This document shows, one piece after another, positions 36,300-43,111 of a stretch of DNA of 64,000 nucleotides. This stretch comes from Gordonibacter sp. Marseille-P4307. GTDB taxonomy: Bacteria; Actinomycetota; Coriobacteriia; Coriobacteriales; Eggerthellaceae. Location of the stretch: contig NZ_UWPD01000001.1 in assembly GCF_900604965.1 (NCBI RefSeq), positions 124,001 through 188,000 of the forward strand, written 5' to 3'. Each line of letters starts with the position of its first letter. The stretch's first letter is position 1. The notes under the pieces were generated by a model that saw only the letters and a program-made list of their open reading frames with translations, was not told the DNA's origin and ran no database searches. Both the position numbers and the translations under genes were made by a program.

Positions 36300-36620
36300 T
36301 CAGAGCAGGGATCCGCACGGCTCCGATGAGCGCGGCGGATCCCATGTGATGCAGCGGACGCCGACGTTACCGCGATGCGGAGCCTTTCTTCCCCTTTGCC
36401 TTGGCTTCGAGGACAGCGCGGTGCCTATGCAGGCGAAGCTCGACATGACCGAGACGGGATCGGCCGCGAACTTCTCTGCGAACTTGTCTCCGGTGAACGG
36501 GTAGTTCGACATGGCGTATCCGGCGTTCAGAAACACACCCATAAGCAACATCAGCGCCAGGAACGGATACGCGAGGGTCTGCGTTTTCTTCCGTGTTTTC
36601 GCCGACACGGGCGGGTCCAT
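36300..36620 (-). CDS. Doubtful small membrane protein or gene remnant
   Basis: An open frame of 106 codons. Its first half looks like protein: a helix TLAYPFLALMLLMGVFLNAG, then NYPFTGDKFAEKFAADPVSV and a second hydrophobic stretch. The second half (from about residue 75, Arg-rich) does not. The start lies directly after the terminator T-tract and has no ribosome-binding site. It could be a truncated membrane protein gene. No function is proposed. Confidence 0.3.
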   Translation of the reverse strand: MDPPVSAKTRKKTQTLAYPFLALMLLMGVFLNAGYAMSNYPFTGDKFAEKFAADPVSVMSSFACIGTALSSKPRQRGRKAPHRGNVGVRCITWDPPRSSEPCGSLL

Positions 36621-36652
36621 AAAAAACGGGACGGACACCCCTGTCCGTCCCG
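36621..36652 (-). terminator. Intrinsic terminator after the P-type ATPase
   Basis: Inverted repeat CGGGACGGACA (36627-36637) with its complement at 36642-36652, followed on the minus strand by six T. It begins 28 nt past the ATPase stop codon. Confidence 0.93.
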
Positions 36653-36679
36653 CAAGAAAACGACCGTTGCCGCGTCGAG

Positions 36680-38761
36680 CTAAACTCGGTACCTGCGACC
36701 GGCCGACAAACTGAGGCCGATAGTGGTCGCATTATGCAGCAGCGACGAAGTCTGCGGCATGACCACCCCCAGGATGCCCAGCAGCATGAATATGCTGTTG
36801 CATACCATAACCTGCGTAAACGATCGATCCATGCGTCGCACCAGCGCACGGCTGAGCTTAACCAGCGCCACGATGGAAGACAGATCTCCGTCGGTCAGGG
36901 TGATATCGGCCACCTCTTTCGCGACCGCCGTCCCCTGCCCCATGGCGATGCCCACGTCGGACAGGGCGAGCGCAGGTGCGTCGTTCACGCCGTCGCCCAC
37001 CATGACCACCTTGCAGCCCTCGTTTTTGAGCCGTTGGACATAGGCGTGCTTGTCTTCGGGCAGAAGATCGGCCCGCCACTCGGTCACGCCCGCCTCTTCG
37101 GCCACGCGCCGAGCCGTGCGCTCGTTGTCTCCCGTAAGCATGACGACGCGCTTGAAGCCCAGGGCGCGTAGCTCTTCGACCGCTTGGCAGACGCCGTCTT
37201 TCAGCGGGTCCTCGATGGCCAGCACGCCCACCAGCTCTCCGTCCACCGCAAGGTAGAGCGGAGAGAAGCCCTCGGTTTCGCGAGCGATAAGCTGCTTTTG
37301 ATCCGGGCCGATCTTGACGCCCTCGTCGCCTGCGACGAAGTGCTCGGACCCGATAACCACGCGCTTGCCGTCCAGCGACGAGGCGATTCCATGCGCGACG
37401 ATGTATTCCACCTCGGCGTGGCGCTCACGATGGTCAAGCCCCCTGTCGGCAGCGGCGCGCACGACAGCGCGGGCAACCGGATGGGGGAAGTGCTCTTCCA
37501 GGCAGGCGGACAGGCGCAAAACCTCGGTCTCGTTCCAACCGTCGAACGAAAGGACGCCCGCCACCGACGGGGTCGCTTCGGTCAGCGTGCCGGTCTTGTC
37601 GAATACGATGGTGTCCGCATCGCACACGGCGTCGAAGTACTTCGATCCCTTCACCGTGAACCCCGAGCCGGCCGACTGGCTAATCGCGGACAGCACCGAA
37701 ATCGAACTGGTCAGCTTCAGCCCGCACGAGTAATCCACCATCAGAGCCGCCGACGTTCTGGTCATGCTGCGCGTGGCAAGGGCCACCCCCGCGGCAAGGA
37801 CGAAGTTCCACGGCACGATCCGGTCGGCCAGCGCCTCGCGCGTCGCCTGACGGCGTGATTTGTACTGGTCGGCGCTTCTTACCAGATCGACGATTGAGCG
37901 CAGGCGCGTCTCGTTCGGAGCGCTCTTCACGCGCACCAGGATCTCGCCGCTCTCGACGCTCGTACCCGCGAACACGTCGTCGCCGGTCGTGCGCTCGACC
38001 GCCAAAGGCTCGCCGGTAAGCGACGATTGGTTCACCATCGCGCACCCGTGAACGACCTGTCCGTCGATGTTGATGCCCATGCCCGTGCGAACCGCAACGA
38101 TATCGCCCACCGCCAGCGAGGACAGGGGCACCTCGATCTCAAGATCGCCCTCGACCTTCTGGGCGTTTTCGGCCACGTTCAGAAGCGCATCGACCAACGC
38201 CCCTTCGGAGCGCGCCTGGGTGTAGTCTTCAAGCGTTTCGCCCACGCGCAGCAAGAACATGGTTTCACCCGCGGTCTTGGGGTCGAACTGGACCAACGAC
38301 ATCCCGATAGCGGCCGCATCGAGCACTGGCACGTCCAAGCGCGCGCGGCTGAGCGATGCCAGAGCCTCGGTCAGAAAACGCTGGTACGCGATGAGCCCCA
38401 GCACGACGGATATCGGCTTGGGAACGAACCATCGACGCAGGAGATAGGTGCCCATCAGCCAAGCGAGATCGATCATAAGCTGATGGGAGTGCTGCGCCGA
38501 GGAAAACGAGTACTCGGCGCGCATCCCCTCGATAGCCGCCTCGTCGATCGAGGCGAGATGGGCGATAGCCCGCTCGCGGCCCGCGTCGCCGCAATACGAC
38601 AACGCCACCTCTCCGATGCGCGGATACACCTTCGCATCGCAAACGCAGGGCGCCGACCTCAGCACGGCCTCGAAAGGCCCCTGATCGCGCGCAGGCACGA
38701 AGCCGGACAGCTTGATGCGCAAGCGGCGCCCGGGAATCTCGGACTTGATGGAGAAATCCAC
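36680..38761 (-). CDS. Heavy-metal-type P-type ATPase lacking the CPC motif
   Basis: A 693-residue P-type ATPase. The actuator motif TGEPLAVE, phosphorylation site DKTGTLTEA (about residue 388), MLTGDNE and GDGVNDAPALALSDVGIAMG are all intact, so it should hydrolyse ATP. In the sixth-helix position where P1B pumps have CPC it reads YSCGLKL (about residue 343). The N-terminal HMA-like part has no CxxC. I start it at the GTG at 38761, 2 nt after the DUF6110 stop with GAGGAAGAG upstream; the longer frame to 39046 reads that gene out of phase. Metal specificity unknown. Confidence 0.88.
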   Translation of the reverse strand: MDFSIKSEIPGRRLRIKLSGFVPARDQGPFEAVLRSAPCVCDAKVYPRIGEVALSYCGDAGRERAIAHLASIDEAAIEGMRAEYSFSSAQHSHQLMIDLAWLMGTYLLRRWFVPKPISVVLGLIAYQRFLTEALASLSRARLDVPVLDAAAIGMSLVQFDPKTAGETMFLLRVGETLEDYTQARSEGALVDALLNVAENAQKVEGDLEIEVPLSSLAVGDIVAVRTGMGINIDGQVVHGCAMVNQSSLTGEPLAVERTTGDDVFAGTSVESGEILVRVKSAPNETRLRSIVDLVRSADQYKSRRQATREALADRIVPWNFVLAAGVALATRSMTRTSAALMVDYSCGLKLTSSISVLSAISQSAGSGFTVKGSKYFDAVCDADTIVFDKTGTLTEATPSVAGVLSFDGWNETEVLRLSACLEEHFPHPVARAVVRAAADRGLDHRERHAEVEYIVAHGIASSLDGKRVVIGSEHFVAGDEGVKIGPDQKQLIARETEGFSPLYLAVDGELVGVLAIEDPLKDGVCQAVEELRALGFKRVVMLTGDNERTARRVAEEAGVTEWRADLLPEDKHAYVQRLKNEGCKVVMVGDGVNDAPALALSDVGIAMGQGTAVAKEVADITLTDGDLSSIVALVKLSRALVRRMDRSFTQVMVCNSIFMLLGILGVVMPQTSSLLHNATTIGLSLSAGRRYRV

Positions 38762-38763
38762 GA

Positions 38764-39012
38764 CTAGTTCTCTTCCTCGGCAACCTTCTTGGCGTCCTCG
38801 ACGTTGATGTAGGTAGCCTGAGCCACGATATCGTCGTACTCGGCCTTGGCCTGCTCGACCATGTTCTCGTACGAATCGCGGATCTTCATGCCGCGGGCAA
38901 GGGCGTGAACGTAGCCGGCCTTGGCGGCCTGGGACGTGAACGCCTTGAGACCCACGGTTCCCGCAAGGAAGCCGCCGCCGACCAGCAGTGCGTTGCGTGT
39001 ACAGTTCTTCAT
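38764..39012 (-). CDS. DUF6110-family small protein
   Basis: An 82-residue protein: one glycine-rich hydrophobic helix (ALLVGGGFLAGTVGLKAFTS) and an amphipathic tail with many Lys, Glu and Asp (MKIRDSYENMVEQAKAEYDD). Members of this family (recalled as DUF6110) are typically found next to CPC-less heavy-metal P-type ATPases. The start at 39012 has GAAAGGAACC. Translation is linked to the ATPase start 2 nt after its stop. It may be an accessory or regulatory subunit of the pump. Confidence 0.75.
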   Translation of the reverse strand: MKNCTRNALLVGGGFLAGTVGLKAFTSQAAKAGYVHALARGMKIRDSYENMVEQAKAEYDDIVAQATYINVEDAKKVAEEEN

Positions 39013-39204
39013 GATGGTTCCTTTCTTCAACAGCGGGGTCCCACACCCCGCCCGATACCTTTCACAGAGGCGCCTGAAGCCGCCGCCCGCCTCGATGATA
39101 AAAGCAGGGTTTCACGAAGTCCAGGGTAACTTAAAGCGTAAACCAAGGTGGACTTTCCGCAGGTCAAAACTAACTTTATGGCAACTTCAGCTAACTCGTT
39201 ATCA

Positions 39205-39213
39205 TGCTACAAT
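39205..39213 (+). promoter_or_regulatory. Possible extended -10 promoter for the small-peptide/engB operon
   Basis: TGCTACAAT on the plus strand is an extended -10 (TG-N-TACAAT). The predicted transcription start near 39220 would place the candidate metal operator at 39239-39251 just downstream. Confidence 0.4.
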
Positions 39214-39238
39214 GCATCGAAGCAGCCGTAAAGATAAA

Positions 39239-39251
39239 TAAGGTTAACTTA
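39239..39251. promoter_or_regulatory. Candidate metalloregulator (DtxR/MntR-like) operator
   Basis: TAAGGTTAACTTA is a near-perfect 13-bp palindrome resembling the core of DtxR/MntR-family sites. Related TAACTT elements occur at 39126-39134 (GTAACTTAA) and 39171-39177, within the 295-nt space between the divergent DUF6110 and small-peptide genes. Control of a metal pump by a metal sensor is the simplest reading. Confidence 0.4.
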
Positions 39252-39307
39252 CGGAAAATCTGCCTTTTTCAGCTGGTGACCCTATAGTGTTAGCGAAGGA
39301 GTACCCT

Positions 39308-39406
39308 ATGAGGAACCATAAGTTCTGGGCTGTCGCAAGCTGCGTCTGCATGGCGATGGCGCTCTATACCGGTTGGGCTCTCACCGGAAAGCACCGAAAA
39401 GGATAA
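39308..39406 (+). CDS. 32-residue membrane peptide (DUF6219-like)
   Basis: ATG to TAA, 32 residues: a short basic start (MRNHKFWAV), one hydrophobic helix (ASCVCMAMALYTGWAL) with two cysteines, and a basic tail GKHRKG. GAAGGAG precedes the ATG at proper distance. The pattern HKFW then CMxMxLYTG recalls the DUF6219 small membrane proteins. It faces the DUF6110/ATPase pair across a shared regulatory region and ends 3 nt before engB, so engB is likely translated from the same message. Confidence 0.65.
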   Translation: MRNHKFWAVASCVCMAMALYTGWALTGKHRKG

Positions 39407-39409
39407 CCA

Positions 39410-40009
39410 TTGAATTTCAAAACCGTGGCCTTCGAGCGATCATTCGGCATCTCGTCTCAGCTCACCGAATCGACGCTGCCCGAAGTTGCGTTCGCCGGGC
39501 GATCCAATGTGGGGAAGTCGTCTCTTCTCAACAAGCTCTTCAATCGCAAAGGGCTTGCCAAGGTGTCGTCGACGCCGGGGAAAACCGCCACCATCAACTT
39601 CTTCTGCACCGACGATGCCCGCTTCGTCGATCTTCCCGGGTACGGATACGCCCGCGTATCCAAAACCGAACACGAACGCTGGGCCGAGCTCATCGAAGGA
39701 TACTTCAACCAGGAGCGCAACTTCGCTGTGGTCTGCTCGCTGATCGATATCCGTCACCCGGCATCGGCCTTGGACGAGAACATGGTGCGCTTCCTGCAAG
39801 ACGCCCGGCTTCCCTACCTGATCGTCCTCACCAAAGGGGATAAACTCTCGCAGCAGAAGTGCAACCGACAGAAGGCCGAGCTCAAAAAGCAACTCTCCAT
39901 CGGCGACGATGTCCCCATGGTGATCACGTCATCGCTGAAAGGCTCGGGCATCGATAACCTGCGTCGGGAAATCGCCCGCTTCGTGGGAAGCGAACCGCGG
40001 AGTCTCTGA
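39410..40009 (+). CDS. engB: Ribosome biogenesis GTPase EngB (YihA/YsxC)
   Basis: A 199-residue GTPase with G1 GRSNVGKSSLLN, G2/G3 region STPGKTATINFF and DLPGYGYARVSK, and G4 LTKGDKLS. It assists assembly of the large ribosomal subunit. It starts with TTG, with AAAGGA upstream inside the end of the small-peptide gene. It overlaps the next gene by TGATG. Confidence 0.97.
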   Translation: MNFKTVAFERSFGISSQLTESTLPEVAFAGRSNVGKSSLLNKLFNRKGLAKVSSTPGKTATINFFCTDDARFVDLPGYGYARVSKTEHERWAELIEGYFNQERNFAVVCSLIDIRHPASALDENMVRFLQDARLPYLIVLTKGDKLSQQKCNRQKAELKKQLSIGDDVPMVITSSLKGSGIDNLRREIARFVGSEPRSL

Positions 40010-41211
40010 TGAGAGCCGATCAGCCCGTGAACATGCTCGATCAGAGCATCGACCCTCTCGGTACACCCGCTCGCGTGCCGATCGCGCTGCGCGCGTTCGG
40101 AGCTCTGGTTATCGCCAACGGCATGGCGTCCATTCCCCTCCAGGCGATCAGCATCGCCGATTCGATCATCGCGTTTCAGGGCGGAAAGCTGTCGGGGCTC
40201 TCCGTCGTCGGGCTCGTCACCGCCGGCGTGGAAGGCCTGTTCCTTACCGCATCGCTGGTGCTGTCCATCGTGTTGGGGGCGCGGCTGTTCATGAACCAGC
40301 GCCGCTGGGCAGGGCGCATCGCAAACATCTTGGTGACGGTCAGCGTTATCGTGCTTCTGACCACCGTCTTGCAACACGGTATCGTATCGTTCGGCACCCT
40401 GGCCGAAACCGTCACGTTGGCGGTGAACGTCATCCTGTCGGGATACCTCGACCCGAGCCTCTTCGAAGAGCGCAGATTGCAGCGGAAGCTGCGCGACATG
40501 GACGAACGCACCGATGCGCAGGAAGGCGTCCTGGGGCGCGACAAGACGGGGTCAGGTTACATCGCCCTGAACTTCTTCAACCTGTTCTGGATTTTCGTGA
40601 TCTGCTGCGTTGGCGGGCTCGTCATCGAGACCATCTACCATTTCGCAATGTTCGGAGGATACCAAGACCGCGCGGGACTGCTGTTCGGACCCTTCTCCCC
40701 CATCTACGGAATAGGCGGGGCGCTTGTCACCATCGCCCTCAACCGGTTCTATCGCGCCCACCTCGCGGTGGTGTTCGTCGTCAGCGCCTTCATCGGAGGC
40801 GCGTTCGAGTTCTTCGTAAGCTGGTTCATGGAGGTCGCCTTCGGCGTAACCGCCTGGGATTATTCGGGAACCTTTTTGAATATCGGCGGACGCACCAACC
40901 TCCAGTTCATGATGATGTGGGGTGTTTTGGGGCTGTTCTGGGTGCGCCTGCTTCTGCCGCACATGCTGGAGCTGGTCAACCGCATACCCTGGAACTGGCG
41001 CTATTCGCTCACCACCGTGTTCGCGGCGCTCATGCTGGCGAACTGCGGACTCACGCTGGTGTCGCTTGACTGCTGGTACGGGCGCCTGGCGGGAACCAAC
41101 CGCGACGAGACGTTCGTCGAACAGTTCTGCAACCAGCACTTCGACGACAGCTTCATGAAGAACCGGTTCCAATCGATGTCCATCGATCCCGCAAACGCAG
41201 TTCGCTCGTAG
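40009..41211 (+). CDS. CmpB-family putative ABC transporter permease/membrane protein
   Basis: A 400-residue protein with four N-terminal hydrophobic helices (to about residue 145), a charged loop, and a CmpB-type C-terminal half (VIETIYHF, RAGLLFGPFSPIYGIGGALV, WDYSGTFLNIGGRTNLQF). Proteins of this family are called putative ABC permeases in databases, but no ATPase partner is known or seen here. The start overlaps the engB stop, so the two are translationally coupled. Confidence 0.7.
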   Translation: MRADQPVNMLDQSIDPLGTPARVPIALRAFGALVIANGMASIPLQAISIADSIIAFQGGKLSGLSVVGLVTAGVEGLFLTASLVLSIVLGARLFMNQRRWAGRIANILVTVSVIVLLTTVLQHGIVSFGTLAETVTLAVNVILSGYLDPSLFEERRLQRKLRDMDERTDAQEGVLGRDKTGSGYIALNFFNLFWIFVICCVGGLVIETIYHFAMFGGYQDRAGLLFGPFSPIYGIGGALVTIALNRFYRAHLAVVFVVSAFIGGAFEFFVSWFMEVAFGVTAWDYSGTFLNIGGRTNLQFMMMWGVLGLFWVRLLLPHMLELVNRIPWNWRYSLTTVFAALMLANCGLTLVSLDCWYGRLAGTNRDETFVEQFCNQHFDDSFMKNRFQSMSIDPANAVRS

Positions 41212-41229
41212 GCCGAAGAGGCGCGGTTG

Positions 41230-41718
41230 CTAGTCGACCTCGCCTGAAAAGCCCACGTCTTTCGTCCATCCCGACCGATCGTTGGCAGCCGCGGTTGCAA
41301 GCGCATCGCAGCGCTCGTTTTCCGGATGGCCGTTATGCCCGCGCACCCACACGAACCGAACGCGGTGGGAAGACCGAGCTTCAAGCAGGCGCTTCCAAAG
41401 ATCGGCGTTTTTCACCGGCTTCTTTTGCGCGTTCTTCCAACCGCGCGCGATCCATCCGTCGATCCAGCGGTCGTTGAACGCACGCACCACGTACTGCGAG
41501 TCGGAGTACAGCACCACGTCGCACGGATGTTTGAGAGCCTCCAGGCCCGCAATCGCGCCCAAGAGCTCCATACGGTTGTTCGTAGTGCAGGAAAATCCCT
41601 GGAAGAGCTCTTTTTCGTGAACGCCTCCCGCAGGATCGACATAGCGCAGAACCGTTCCGTACCCGCCCGGACCGGGATTGCCCCGCGACGATCCGTCAGA
41701 GTAGATCTCCACCTTCAT
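41230..41718 (-). CDS. rnhA: Ribonuclease HI
   Basis: A 162-residue RNase H with the four acidic catalytic residues in place: [32 protein letters not shown] and [12 protein letters not shown]. It removes RNA from RNA:DNA hybrids. Convergent with the CmpB-type gene, 18 nt apart. Confidence 0.95.
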   Translation of the reverse strand: MKVEIYSDGSSRGNPGPGGYGTVLRYVDPAGGVHEKELFQGFSCTTNNRMELLGAIAGLEALKHPCDVVLYSDSQYVVRAFNDRWIDGWIARGWKNAQKKPVKNADLWKRLLEARSSHRVRFVWVRGHNGHPENERCDALATAAANDRSGWTKDVGFSGEVD

Positions 41719-41799
41719 GAAACGAACTCCTTACACCTCGGGCAAACAGACGCGGTGCAACCTCCACGCGCCCCCCCTCCCGCAGCTGCTTCGCGGGTC

Positions 41800-41843
41800 A
41801 AAAAAGCGTCGGTGCGCCCCGGTAAAGAGAAGCGCACCGACGC
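41800..41843 (-). terminator. Intrinsic terminator after the NlpC/P60 gene
   Basis: Inverted repeat GCGTCGGTGCGC (41806-41817) and its complement (41832-41843) followed on the minus strand by six T. It ends 21 nt past the stop. Confidence 0.93.
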
Positions 41844-41864
41844 CGAACGTACGGAATACATCGC

Positions 41865-42968
41865 TTACGGACGAACGTAGATCATCCCCGGCATAACCGG
41901 GCCGATAATAACGCCCACGCCGAACGTAGCCGCGTGGATCATCTGCCCGCCGCCCACGTAGATGCCGCAATGATCCCAGTTCGTGCATACATCGCCCGGC
42001 TGAGGGTCGGACACGCGGGGCCAGGACATGAAGGTTCCGGTGGTACCGACGCGCCCCGTGCCGCCGGTGAGCGCATAGCCTACAAAACCGGAGCAGTCAA
42101 ACGACGCCATACCGGTGGCGCCCCAACCATAAGGCTTACCCAGCTGGGAGTAAGCACGCTCGAGCACCGAACCCCCGCCGCTGGGAGGCGCGGGCTGAGG
42201 CTGGGGAGAGGGGTTGGAAGGTGCGGCCTGGCTATTGCCGCCGCCGTTGCCTGCGCCCCCGTTGTCGGGCGTCGCGGAAGGCACCGTCGCTCCCGCCGCC
42301 TCGACGGCGGTTTGAGCGGCGGCCTGCTCGGCCGCGCGCTGCTCTTCGATGAGCTCGCGCGCCTCGGCGCTCAGCCCGTCGTAGGTTTGCTGCATCGTGT
42401 TCACCGTCGCCTGGGCATCAGAAGCGATCGCAGCCGCTTCCGCAGCCTGACGGGCCGCCTCGCCAGCTTGCTCGGCGAAGATGCGCTCCTGCTCGGATGC
42501 CTCGGCACGCAGGTCCTTGGACCGGCGCACCAGATCGGCATCGCTTTCGTTCACACGGCTGAGAAGATCCCAGTTGGATGCGAATTCGGAAAAGCTCGCA
42601 GAGCCCAGCAACAGATCCAGGAACGACGTCGGACCTCCGCGGTACATCGAACGGGCGCGCTCGTTCAGGCGCGACTGAATCGAATCGATCTCGCCGGAAA
42701 GCTCCTCGATGCGCACGCTGGCGCCATCGCGCTGAACTTCGGCCGCTTCCTGGGCCGCCAGCGCTTCGCCGTAGTTGGCGGATGCGCGGTCGAGCTGTTC
42801 TTGCATTGCGTTAAGCTGGGCAAGCGCGCTCTGCGCTTCGGCTTGCTTGTCGGAAACCTTATCAGCGTAGGCATCGGACGCGCCGAGCGTCGCTCCAAAC
42901 GCCGCTGCGGCGGCGACACCGGCGGCGCAGAGGAGACGCGTCGCTCGGATACTCAGGTCGTTTGCCAT
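41865..42968 (-). CDS. Secreted NlpC/P60 peptidoglycan endopeptidase with coiled coil
   Basis: A 367-residue exported protein. A signal peptide (residues 1-36, LLCAAGVAAAAAFGATLGAS ending AYADK) precedes a long coiled coil (about 37-225). A Pro/Gly linker follows, then an NlpC/P60 domain with catalytic Cys292 (FDCSGFVGYAL), His333 (DHCGIYVG) and a third polar residue His345. It cleaves stem peptides in the wall, probably in growth or daughter-cell separation, like RipA-type enzymes. The start at 42968 has AGAGG. Confidence 0.92.
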   Translation of the reverse strand: MANDLSIRATRLLCAAGVAAAAAFGATLGASDAYADKVSDKQAEAQSALAQLNAMQEQLDRASANYGEALAAQEAAEVQRDGASVRIEELSGEIDSIQSRLNERARSMYRGGPTSFLDLLLGSASFSEFASNWDLLSRVNESDADLVRRSKDLRAEASEQERIFAEQAGEAARQAAEAAAIASDAQATVNTMQQTYDGLSAEARELIEEQRAAEQAAAQTAVEAAGATVPSATPDNGGAGNGGGNSQAAPSNPSPQPQPAPPSGGGSVLERAYSQLGKPYGWGATGMASFDCSGFVGYALTGGTGRVGTTGTFMSWPRVSDPQPGDVCTNWDHCGIYVGGGQMIHAATFGVGVIIGPVMPGMIYVRP

Positions 42969-43068
42969 GGAAGTCTGACCTCTTTTCACCTTCGTTTCAA
43001 GCGCCCCTAGGCGCTTCTCCCTTATCGAAGTTGCGGCCAATAACCTACCACGAATGAAATGAAACAAC

Positions 43069-43099
43069 AAAACGGGAGGTCAGGAAAACCTCCCGTTTT
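43069..43099. terminator. Bidirectional-looking hairpin after metG
   Basis: AAAACGGGAGGT (43069-43080) pairs with ACCTCCCGTTTT (43088-43099), giving a stem with T-runs in both directions. It ends the metG transcript (minus strand). Confidence 0.88.
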
Positions 43100-43111
43100 C
43101 GGCGCACCCAG

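Noticed and set aside
38762-39046. N-terminal extension of the P-type ATPase frame
   Set aside because: The extra 95 codons read the DUF6110 gene out of phase and are Arg/Gly-rich noise; the GTG at 38761 with its ribosome-binding site explains the true start.
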